64,000 nt of DNA from Caulobacteraceae bacterium (GTDB lineage: Bacteria > Pseudomonadota > Alphaproteobacteria > Caulobacterales > Caulobacteraceae), in assembly GCA_031291645.1 (NCBI GenBank), contig JARLIQ010000034.1, positions 1-64,000 of the forward strand. Reading direction: 5' to 3'. Positions 1 through 8,456 of the stretch are shown here, one piece after another. Under the pieces are notes generated by a model. It made no database searches, was not told the origin of the DNA, and saw nothing but the letters and a program-made list of their open reading frames with translations. How positions within the stretch are numbered: the stretch's first letter is position 1; the number at the start of each line of letters is the position of its first letter. Both the position numbers and the translations under genes were made by a program.

Positions 1-10
1 CCTGAACGAG

Positions 11-1597
11 ATGCAGCGCGTCCCGCTCGCGCCGGCGCATGTGGCGGCGCTTCGGGCGGAGGGCAAGGAAGCGCGATATCCGGCGGGGACGCTGATCGTG
101 CAGCCCGGGGATCCGGTCGATCGCTTCGTCTATGTCGAGGAAGGCGAGATCGAGGTCGTGAACCCCTTCTCCGGCGAGCGCCATCTTCCATCGACGCTCG
201 GACCCACCCAGTTCATGGCCGAGATCTCCTTCCTGAATGGCGGAACCTGGTCGATGCCGATGCGCGCCGCGCAGGACACGCGTGTGATCGAGGTGCCGAG
301 GCTGGCGATGTTGCGGCTGATGTCCGAGATTCCGGAGATGTCGGACATCGTCATCACGGTGCTGGCCGCACGCCGGCGCCGACAATTGGACGCTCGCGAC
401 GGCACGCTCGTGCTGATCGGCGAGGATCTCGACCGTGACGTTCGCCGGATCGGTGAGTTCGCAAGTCGCAACCGCCTGCCCTACGCCTCCTTTCCGATCG
501 GCAGCCTCCAGGCGCAGCGTGTGGCGAGCAGTTGCGCGATCGCGCCGGATCGACCGGTCGTGATCTTCGGGCGGGACCACGTCGTCGCCGATCCCACACC
601 TGAGAAGGTGGCGCGGTTGCTCGGCCTCAACTTCGACCTTCCCGACGAAGAGGCGTTCGACGTGCTGATCGTCGGCGCCGGCCCAGCGGGCGTCGCGGCG
701 GCTGTCTATGCCGGGGCCGAGGGCCTGAGCGCGTTGGTGGTGGAGGACACCGCCATAGGCGGGCAGGCTGGCACATCGAGCCGGATCGAGAACTACCTGG
801 GATTTCCGACCGGGATCTCCGGGGCCGATCTGGTCTGGCGTGGTGAGATCCAGGCCATGAAGTTCGGCACGCGGTTCGTCATGCCGCGGCGGGTGGTGAA
901 GCTGGAGCGGCTGGAGGACGCGCAGTTCTGCGCCACCTTCGACAATGGTCAGAGGATAAGGTCGGGCGCGGTCGTGGTCGCGACGGGGGTGCAATATCGC
1001 CGGCTGCCTATCGCGCGGCTGGCCGATTTCGAGGGCGCGGGCGTGTACTACGCGGCGACCGAGAACGAGGCGCGCTTCTGCAAGAACGCCGAGACGGTCA
1101 TCATCGGCGGCGGAAACTCGGCCGGCCAGGCGGCGATGTTCCTGAGCCGCTCGGCGAGCCATGTCCGGCTCATCGTCCGCGGAGCATCCCTTGCGGCCTC
1201 CATGTCGAACTATCTCTCCAGGCGGCTTGAGGCGGATCCGGCCATTTCTATCGAATACGGCGCCGAGGTGATCGCGCTGGAGGGTGAGGAACGGCTCGAC
1301 GCCGTGACCGTGCGCGATGTTCGCACCGGATCGACGCGGACTTTGCCGACTTGCGCGCTGTTCGTCATGGTCGGCGCCGAGCCCAATACGGCCTGGCTCT
1401 CCGGCCTGGTGAAGCTCGATCAGAAGGGCTTTGTCCTGACCGGGGACGCCGCTGGCGCCAGCTCGGCCTACGCCACTTCAGAGCCGGGAATTTTCGCCGT
1501 GGGCGATGTGCGGGCCGGTTCGGTCAAGCGGGTCGCCTCGTCGGTCGGCGAAGGGTCCGTCGTGATCTCCAAGGCCTGGGACCATTTGAACCCTTAG
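11..1597 (+). CDS. cyclic nucleotide-binding domain fused to FAD-dependent (thioredoxin reductase-like) oxidoreductase
   Basis: N-terminal cNMP/CRP-like beta-roll region; VLIVGAGPAGVAAAVYA and IIGGGNSAGQAA dinucleotide motifs; C-terminal GIFAVGDVRAG. The start may lie upstream of the window. Confidence 0.88.
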   Translation: MQRVPLAPAHVAALRAEGKEARYPAGTLIVQPGDPVDRFVYVEEGEIEVVNPFSGERHLPSTLGPTQFMAEISFLNGGTWSMPMRAAQDTRVIEVPRLAMLRLMSEIPEMSDIVITVLAARRRRQLDARDGTLVLIGEDLDRDVRRIGEFASRNRLPYASFPIGSLQAQRVASSCAIAPDRPVVIFGRDHVVADPTPEKVARLLGLNFDLPDEEAFDVLIVGAGPAGVAAAVYAGAEGLSALVVEDTAIGGQAGTSSRIENYLGFPTGISGADLVWRGEIQAMKFGTRFVMPRRVVKLERLEDAQFCATFDNGQRIRSGAVVVATGVQYRRLPIARLADFEGAGVYYAATENEARFCKNAETVIIGGGNSAGQAAMFLSRSASHVRLIVRGASLAASMSNYLSRRLEADPAISIEYGAEVIALEGEERLDAVTVRDVRTGSTRTLPTCALFVMVGAEPNTAWLSGLVKLDQKGFVLTGDAAGASSAYATSEPGIFAVGDVRAGSVKRVASSVGEGSVVISKAWDHLNP

Positions 1598-1786
1598 CCC
1601 AACGCCGACTCGCGAACCGCGCTCCCGAGTTCGACCAATTCAGCTGCGGCTCTCTCCTCCCCCATCAGCCGCACCGCGTCAGAGCGCTGCGGCGTGGACA
1701 TAGTTCTGGTCTTCATCGTTCACGGCCCGCCAAATCTACGACGGAGCGCGACAAGCCGTCGACGACCGCCGCACCCCTCGGCCACG

Positions 1787-3262
1787 TCAGTCGTTGAGGT
1801 CGATCTTCCAGGTGTCGAGCGTGGCGCCCAGCTGCTGATCGAGGCCGGTCAGGGCATTCAGATAGCCGATCGAGGCGGACAGGGCCTGGCTGTCGGCGGT
1901 CCGCAGGTTGGCTTCGAACGACAGGACCTCGAAGTTGGACGCCCGGCCGGCCTTCAGCTTTTCCTGCTCCATCGCCAGGGTCTCGGCGGCCAGGTCGCGG
2001 GCCCGGCGGGCGGCTTCGACCTGGCGCCAGCTCAGTTCCACCCCCTGGACGGCGTCGCGCACCTGGGCCTCCACCTGCTCGTGCAGATCCTCCAGCTGAA
2101 GCTCCGCGGTCCGCAGGGTGGTGGTCGCCTGCACCTCGCCTTGCTGCAGCGTGTAGTCGCCCAGCGGGATGCTGAGCTGCAGGCCGATGGCGCCGGTGGT
2201 GGACGGGCCCCCGCCCGTCGTCGAGTTGACGGCCACGCTGGCCGAGCCGTGCTGGGTCTGGTGCTGGACGTCGCCGACGACGGACAGGTTCCACAGTCGG
2301 GCATTGCGGGCCACGATCAGGTTCTGCCTGGCCTGTTCGACCGCCAGGCGCTGGGACAGGTAGTCGGGCCGGTTGTCCAGGGCGATGGCGATGGCCTGGT
2401 CCACGTCCACGCTCAGGTGCTCGGCCTTGATCGGGTCGGCGGCCACGATGTTGGTGTGCAGGTCCATGGCCAGGAGGGCGAGAAGCGCCAGCTGGGCGGA
2501 ATCGAGCTGCTGCTCGGCCTGCAGCAGGGCGACCTGCTGGTCGGCGATATCGGCCTTGGTCTGGATGATTTCCGCGGCGGCCATCCGGCCGGCGTCGATT
2601 AGGGCCTGGTTGGTCTCGAGCTGGACGTTGGACCGGTCCAGCGACTGCTGGGCGATGACCAGCTGGGCCTGGGCCTGGAGCAGGGTCCGGTAGGCGGTGA
2701 CGATGCTGGTGACGGTGTTGGCGACGGTGGACTTCAGGGTCAGCCGATTGACCCGCTCCTGCAGCTCGGCGATCCGGATCGGGGCGGCGTTCACCGCCAG
2801 CCCGCCGCCGCGCAGCAGAGGCTGGCTGAAGGTCAGGCTGGCCAGTTCGCTGCGGGTGGACTGGCCCGAGCCGCGCGTCTCAAGACGCGACCAGCCGAAC
2901 TGGAACTGGGCGCCGGTCGGGGCCAGCCAGCTGACCGACGGATTGATCGACGAACTGCTGCCGCCGCCGCCCTGCCAGGTCGCCTGGTCGCTGGCCGTCA
3001 GCAACGCCGTGGGCCTGAAGCGCGTCTGGGCGACGAACAGGTCGAACTTCTCCGAGACCCGGGCGATATAGGCCGACTTGACCGTCCGGTTGTCCCTCAG
3101 TCCGATGAACACGGCCTCGGCTAGGCTGATCGGCGCCCGGGGGCCCACGGCCAGGGGCCTCGGCGCGGACGGCGCCACCGCGAGCGGCGCCCTGGAATTT
3201 TGAGCCTTCACGTTGCAGGCCGGCGCGGTCACTATCAGGCCGATCGCGATCCGGCCGATCAT
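1787..3262 (-). CDS. TolC family outer membrane efflux protein
   Basis: ORF 1787..3565; the more likely start is MIGRIAIGLIVTAPA (ATG at 3262), which gives a signal-peptide-like N-terminus. Two OEP repeats with coiled-coil segments. Confidence 0.85.
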   Translation of the reverse strand: MIGRIAIGLIVTAPACNVKAQNSRAPLAVAPSAPRPLAVGPRAPISLAEAVFIGLRDNRTVKSAYIARVSEKFDLFVAQTRFRPTALLTASDQATWQGGGGSSSSINPSVSWLAPTGAQFQFGWSRLETRGSGQSTRSELASLTFSQPLLRGGGLAVNAAPIRIAELQERVNRLTLKSTVANTVTSIVTAYRTLLQAQAQLVIAQQSLDRSNVQLETNQALIDAGRMAAAEIIQTKADIADQQVALLQAEQQLDSAQLALLALLAMDLHTNIVAADPIKAEHLSVDVDQAIAIALDNRPDYLSQRLAVEQARQNLIVARNARLWNLSVVGDVQHQTQHGSASVAVNSTTGGGPSTTGAIGLQLSIPLGDYTLQQGEVQATTTLRTAELQLEDLHEQVEAQVRDAVQGVELSWRQVEAARRARDLAAETLAMEQEKLKAGRASNFEVLSFEANLRTADSQALSASIGYLNALTGLDQQLGATLDTWKIDLND

Positions 3263-3283
3263 CGCACGGACCAGCAGACGCCC

Positions 3284-3508
3284 ATGCCGCCCCTGCGCAC
3301 GATCTTTGGTTTTGGCTTTGGCCTTGGCCTCGCCATCACCCTGGCCGCCTGCGCCGAGCCCGGAGCGCTCAGGGCGCCGGCGCACGGCCCCCTGATGGAA
3401 CAGCCCGCGTCGGCCGATCCGACCCCGGCCTACGCCCAGCCCGACCCTAGCCCGCACGCCGAGCCTCCCCAGGACCCGGCCGCGCCGCCTTCCGCACGCG
3501 GGCCTTGA
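3284..3508 (+). CDS. putative small Pro-rich lipoprotein
   Basis: MPPLRTIFGFGFGLGLAITLAACAEPG: hydrophobic signal plus lipobox-like LAAC; 74 aa; internal start of ORF 3200..3508; divergent from tolC. Confidence 0.45.
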   Translation: MPPLRTIFGFGFGLGLAITLAACAEPGALRAPAHGPLMEQPASADPTPAYAQPDPSPHAEPPQDPAAPPSARGP

Positions 3509-3676
3509 ACAATGCGGCGCCGAACATCGCATCGGCCTCCTCGACCATAGGGAGAAGGAGATCAAATCTTCCCCGCCAAGGCTAGATAATTTACTTTCCT
3601 GTCAGCAACTTTTGAATGAGGATTTGAGCCTGCGGATCGTCGGCCGTCCCGGCGGCCACCGGAACACCGAACGCCC

Positions 3677-4360
3677 ATGCTGCAGCTGTTCGACGTCAGC
3701 AAGAGCTACGGACCCGCCGACCGGTCGACGCGGGTGCTGAGCGAGGTGACGTTCGCCATCCCGGCCGGCGCCTTCTGCGCCATCGTCGGTCCGTCCGGAT
3801 CGGGCAAGAGCACCCTGATGAACATCATGGGCCTGCTCGACCGCCCCACCGCCGGGCGGGTCGTGCTGGACGGCGAGCCCATGGACATCTCCTCGCCGGA
3901 CGAGGCGGCGCGCGTGCGCAACCGCACGATCGGCTTCGTGTTCCAGTCGTTCCACCTGCTGCCGCGCCTGACGGCGTGGGAGAATGTGGCCTTGCCGCTG
4001 CTCTATCGCGCCACGCCGCGCGGCGAGCGCAAGACCCAGGCGCTCGAGATGCTGGACCAGGTGGGGCTGTCCGACCGGGTGGACCATCGCCCGCCCGAAC
4101 TGTCGGGCGGCCAGCGGCAGCGCGTCGCCCTGGCGCGGGCGCTCGTCGGGCGGCCCAAGATGATCCTGGCCGACGAGCCCACCGGGAGCCTGGACAGCGT
4201 CACCGCCGGCGAGGTCATGGCGCTGTTTCGCGACCTCAACCAGAGACTCGGCGTCACCGTGGTGATGGTCACCCACGACCGCGAACTGGCGGCGTCTTGC
4301 GAGCGCCGGATCGAGGTGCTGGACGGCCGGATCGTGTCGGACGTGGCGGGCGTAGCGTGA
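3677..4360 (+). CDS. ABC transporter ATP-binding protein (MacB/LolD type)
   Basis: Walker A GPSGSGKST, signature LSGGQRQRVALARAL, Walker B ILADEPTGSLD. Confidence 0.95.
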   Translation: MLQLFDVSKSYGPADRSTRVLSEVTFAIPAGAFCAIVGPSGSGKSTLMNIMGLLDRPTAGRVVLDGEPMDISSPDEAARVRNRTIGFVFQSFHLLPRLTAWENVALPLLYRATPRGERKTQALEMLDQVGLSDRVDHRPPELSGGQRQRVALARALVGRPKMILADEPTGSLDSVTAGEVMALFRDLNQRLGVTVVMVTHDRELAASCERRIEVLDGRIVSDVAGVA

Positions 4361-5562
4361 CGACCGGGCTCGACAGGTCCGGGTCCGGCGTGCCGCTGGG
4401 CGAACTGGTCGCCGAGGCGCTCGGCAACCTCTACGCCCAGCGCCAGCGCTCGGCGCTCGCCCTGCTCGGCATCATGATCGGCGCCGCCTCGATCGTCGCC
4501 ATGCTGACCATCGGCCAGATGGCCCAGCTCGAGACCCTGAAGCTGTTCAAGGCCATGGGCGTGAACATGCTGCAGATCCACGCCATGCCCGCGCCCAATG
4601 CGTACGGGATCATCGATCGCCGGACCATCGAAGGCCTGGCGGCGAGCGAGCCGTCGGTCGAAGCCGCCGCGCCGCTGACCACCGACCGATCCTCGGTCGT
4701 GGCCGGAAAGACCGGCGCCGATCTGGGCCTTGTCGCCGTCACCGCGGCGCTCCAGCCGCTGATGGGGCTGCAGATGGAGCAGGGCCGCTTCATCAAGGCG
4801 GTTGACGACGGCAATCTGGTCGCGGTGGTCGGGGCGTCGGCGGCGCAGACCCTGTCCACGCCCGGCGCCCCCATCGCGGCGGGCAGCCAGGTCCGGATCA
4901 AGGACTATGTCTATACGGTGGTGGGCGTGCTTGGCCCGCATGTGCAGAATGCGCTGGACCCGACCGACCTCGACAGCGCGGTGATCATTCCGATGGGCGG
5001 CGCAGGGCGGGTCATGCCGGCCCCGGAGCCCAGCACGGCCATGGTGCGCCTGCGCGCCGGGGCCGACGTCAAGGCCGCCGGCGCCCGGGTGCTCAAGGCC
5101 CTCGCCAATCCGACCGCGACGCTTCAGCTGGTCAGCGCCCAGGACATCATCAAGACCCTCAACGCCCAGAAGGCGATCCACAGCCGGCTGTTGACCGCGA
5201 TCGGCGCCATTTCGCTGCTGGTCGGCGGCATCGGGGTGATGAACGTCATGCTGATGGGGGTGATGGAGCGGCGGCGTGAGATCGGCCTGCGCGCAGCGAT
5301 CGGCGCCACGCCGCGCGACCTGCAGGCGATGTTCCTGATCGAGGCGGCGACCCTGGCTTTCGTCGGCGGCGTCGCGGGCCTGCTGTTGGGCCTGTTCGCA
5401 GCCTTCGCCACCGCCGCAGTGTCCCGCTGGAGCTTCAGCCTGCCGCTCTATGTCGTGCCGCTCGGCCCTGGCCTCGCCGCCCTGGTCGGGCTGGTGTTCG
5501 GCGTCTATCCGGCGCTCAAGGCGTCGCGGCTCGATCCGATCGAGGCCCTGCGTGCCGAATAG
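4357..5562 (+). CDS. ABC transporter permease (MacB-like, MacB_PCD/FtsX domains)
   Basis: GTG start overlaps the ATPase stop (GTGA); VGGIGVMNVMLMGVMERRREIGLRAAIGAT motif typical of MacB/FtsX permeases. Confidence 0.92.
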   Translation: MTTGLDRSGSGVPLGELVAEALGNLYAQRQRSALALLGIMIGAASIVAMLTIGQMAQLETLKLFKAMGVNMLQIHAMPAPNAYGIIDRRTIEGLAASEPSVEAAAPLTTDRSSVVAGKTGADLGLVAVTAALQPLMGLQMEQGRFIKAVDDGNLVAVVGASAAQTLSTPGAPIAAGSQVRIKDYVYTVVGVLGPHVQNALDPTDLDSAVIIPMGGAGRVMPAPEPSTAMVRLRAGADVKAAGARVLKALANPTATLQLVSAQDIIKTLNAQKAIHSRLLTAIGAISLLVGGIGVMNVMLMGVMERRREIGLRAAIGATPRDLQAMFLIEAATLAFVGGVAGLLLGLFAAFATAAVSRWSFSLPLYVVPLGPGLAALVGLVFGVYPALKASRLDPIEALRAE

Positions 5563-6865
5563 CCGCCTTCCGAAATGGCCGTCCCGGCGCGTAGTCCCGG
5601 TGCTGATCGGGGTGGGGCTGCTGGTGGTGGGCGGCGGCGTCTTCCTGCAACGGCGCATCCATGGCGCGGCGACGCGGACCGGAGCGCTGCAACAAAGCCT
5701 GGTGGTCCAGCCCCGTCCCTTCGCCTCCACCATCAGCGTCGTCGGCGCGATCACGCCCAGCGACACCATCGAGGTGACGGCGCCGTTCGACGGCCCGGTG
5801 AAACAGGTCGGGTTCGACTATGGCGTTCCCGTACGCCAGGGCCAGTTGCTGGTCCTCTTCGACACCGCCCAGGTGCGCCGGCAGCGGGACGAGGCCGAGG
5901 CCGCCTACCTGAAGGCCGCTCAGGCGGCGTCCGACATGGCCACCTGGGAGACCGGACCGGAGGTCTCGCGGGCGCGGCGGGCCCAGGCACAGGCGACGTT
6001 CGACCTGCAGGACACAGAGCGCAAGGCGCAGGAGACGAAGGCCCTGCTCGATCGCGGCCTCGTCGCCCGTAGCGAATACGAAAGCGTGGTCCAGCAGCAG
6101 CGTAGCCAGCAAATGGCGCTGACGGCGGCCGACCAGGACCTGACCACCGCCTTGCGGCGCGGACAAGGCTCCAACCGGCAGATCACCGCCATCGAATTGC
6201 AGACCGCGCGCGCGCGTCTGGCGGAACTGGACGCCCAGGTCGCCAACTCGGTGGTGCGCGCGCCGGCGGACGGCGTGATCGTGCGCCCACCGACCGAAAA
6301 GGGCGACTCCGCCGGCCAGATCCACGCCGGCTTGACCATGACCCAGGGCCAGCTGATCGGAGAGATCGCCAAGGCCGGCGGCCTGGCCGTCGCCTTCCAC
6401 CTCGGCGAAGCCGACGCCGACCGGGTGAGCCCCGGCCAGGCCGTCACCGTCACCGGACCAGGGTTCGGCGGCGATGTGCTCCAGGGCCATGTGGTCTCGG
6501 TCGGCGGCGAGGCCCTGCCCGGCGCGGCGGCCGGCGGGCCGATGGCCGCCTTCGCCGCCACCGCCAGGCTCGAAGACCTTACGCCGGCGCAGGCGGCGGC
6601 CATCCGCATCGGCATGACCGCCAACGTGATCATCGACGTCTATCGCGCCCCCGCCGCCCTGGTCGTCCCGGCGGCGGCGGTCCAGGGCGCGGCGCCCGTC
6701 GCCACGGTGATGGTCAAGGACGCCGGGAGCGGCCGCGTGCGCCCGGTTCCGGTGCGCCTCGGCCAGGTCGCGCCGGACGGCGTCGAGGTGCTGTCGGGCC
6801 TGAAGGCCGGCGACATCGTGGTCTGGTCGGCGCCACCGACGGACGGGCAGGCCCCGGCGTCCTGA
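5552..6865 (+). CDS. periplasmic adaptor (MacA/HlyD/RND MFP family)
   Basis: Single N-terminal TM segment, paired lipoyl-type halves, coiled coil; a GTG start at 5552 overlaps the permease end. Confidence 0.88.
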   Translation: MPNSRLPKWPSRRVVPVLIGVGLLVVGGGVFLQRRIHGAATRTGALQQSLVVQPRPFASTISVVGAITPSDTIEVTAPFDGPVKQVGFDYGVPVRQGQLLVLFDTAQVRRQRDEAEAAYLKAAQAASDMATWETGPEVSRARRAQAQATFDLQDTERKAQETKALLDRGLVARSEYESVVQQQRSQQMALTAADQDLTTALRRGQGSNRQITAIELQTARARLAELDAQVANSVVRAPADGVIVRPPTEKGDSAGQIHAGLTMTQGQLIGEIAKAGGLAVAFHLGEADADRVSPGQAVTVTGPGFGGDVLQGHVVSVGGEALPGAAAGGPMAAFAATARLEDLTPAQAAAIRIGMTANVIIDVYRAPAALVVPAAAVQGAAPVATVMVKDAGSGRVRPVPVRLGQVAPDGVEVLSGLKAGDIVVWSAPPTDGQAPAS

Positions 6866-6879
6866 GGTCGGCGATAGAG

Positions 6880-8454
6880 CTAGGCCGAGCAGCCGACCGT
6901 CGATCGCAGCGCGGCCTGGACCTCCGCGATCACGCTGTCCCAGTCGCCGATCGCAGGCTGGCGGAACAGACGGGCGGTCGGATACCAGGGGCTGTCGGCG
7001 CGATCCAGCAGCCATCGCCAGTCCGGCGCAAACGGCAGCAGGATCCAGGTCGGCTTGCCCAGGCTGCCGGCAAGGTGCGCGAGACTGGTGTCGACGGTGA
7101 TCACCAGGTCCATCTGCTCGACCAGGGCGGCGGTGTCGGCGAAGTCGTTCAGGGCGTCACCAAGGAAGGTCACGCGACCGCTTGCGGCGAAGGCGGCCGA
7201 GTCGCGCGGGCGAATCTCGTTCTGCAGCGCGATCCACTCGATCTCTTCGCCGAGCAGCGGCGCCAGCCGGTCGAAGGCGATCGAGCGGTTGCGGTCATTG
7301 ACGTGGGTGGGATTGCCGCTCCAGGCCAGCCCGATGCGCGGCCGCGACTTCGGCCCGAACCGGTCCGCGAACTTGGGCCGCCGCTCGCCGGACCGCAGGC
7401 GCAGCGGCGGCGGTATCGTCTCCAGCCTGGTCTCGAACGCCAGCGGCAAGCTCATCAGCGAACAGTGAAAGTCGAAGTCCGGCGGCGGTCCGCCCTCCGC
7501 GGCGACGCTGACGCCCGGCAGGCTCGCGCCGAGCAGGCTCACCAGCGAAGACTGTGTGTAAAGCGTGATTTCCGCGCCCCGGTCCGCCAGCAGCGGGACG
7601 TAGCGCGCGCATTGGAGGCTGTCGCCCAGACCCTGTTCGCAATGCAGGAACAGGCGCTTGCCGGCCAGCTCGCCCTCGCCCGACCAGGCGCGCCCGGGGT
7701 CGAGCCGCTTGGCAGCGTCCCAGTTCGCCTTGCGCCATTCGTATTCGCGCCACCCGGCTTCGAACTGGCCGGTCCGCAGGAGGACGAGGCTCTTGCACGC
7801 GCGGGCGTAGGCGAAGCCGGGATCAAGCGTGATCGCCGCATTGAAGCTCGCCAGCGCCTCCCCAAGTCGCCCCAGGTCCCCCAGCACCTGCCCGCGGTTA
7901 GCGAAGGCCTCGGCGTAGTCCGGTTTCAGGGCGATGGCCCGATCGTAGCTGGCCAGGGCCTCTTGCGTCCTGCCCAGAATGTCGAGCGCAGTCCCACGGT
8001 TGTGGTGGGCGCGGACGTGGCCGGGCGCCTGCGCAATGGCGGCGTCGTAGCTGGCCAGCGCCTCCTCGGGCCGCTTGAGACGGTCGAGCGCCACGCCGCG
8101 ATTGTAGTGGGCGTCGGCGAAGTCCGGCTTCAGGGCCAGCGCCCGCTCGTGGTTGGCCAGCGCCGCCTCAGGCCGGCCGGTCTCGCAGAGCGCCGCGCCA
8201 AGGTTGTCCTGAACGGCCGGGTCGTCGGGATTGATCTTCGCCGCGCGCCTCAGGAGCTCGACGGCCTGCTCGGCCCGGCCGGTCTGCACCCGGACCACAC
8301 CCAGCAGATGCAGGGCGGCGAAATGCTTCGGATTGCGCTTCAGCACCCTGTCGTAGCAGCGCTCCGCCTCATCGAACCGCCCGGCCCGGTGCAGCGCGTA
8401 TCCCTGCTCGCAAATCGCCTTGAGGACCTGTGGATCCGATCTCTCCGGGGTCAT
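6880..8454 (-). CDS. TPR repeat protein with C-terminal glycosyltransferase-9-like domain
   Basis: Repeated 34-aa TPR units (IALKPDYAEAFANRGQVL...); C-terminus HCEQGLGDSLQ...VITVDTSLAHLAGSLGKPTW. ATG at 8454, just after the stop of the upstream paralogue. Confidence 0.88.
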   Translation of the reverse strand: MTPERSDPQVLKAICEQGYALHRAGRFDEAERCYDRVLKRNPKHFAALHLLGVVRVQTGRAEQAVELLRRAAKINPDDPAVQDNLGAALCETGRPEAALANHERALALKPDFADAHYNRGVALDRLKRPEEALASYDAAIAQAPGHVRAHHNRGTALDILGRTQEALASYDRAIALKPDYAEAFANRGQVLGDLGRLGEALASFNAAITLDPGFAYARACKSLVLLRTGQFEAGWREYEWRKANWDAAKRLDPGRAWSGEGELAGKRLFLHCEQGLGDSLQCARYVPLLADRGAEITLYTQSSLVSLLGASLPGVSVAAEGGPPPDFDFHCSLMSLPLAFETRLETIPPPLRLRSGERRPKFADRFGPKSRPRIGLAWSGNPTHVNDRNRSIAFDRLAPLLGEEIEWIALQNEIRPRDSAAFAASGRVTFLGDALNDFADTAALVEQMDLVITVDTSLAHLAGSLGKPTWILLPFAPDWRWLLDRADSPWYPTARLFRQPAIGDWDSVIAEVQAALRSTVGCSA

Positions 8455-8456
8455 CG

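Noticed and set aside
4003-7015. 588-aa and 499-aa minus-strand ORFs in the ABC cluster
   Set aside because: Antisense to well-supported ATPase/permease/adaptor genes; composition is typical of GC-rich shadow frames.
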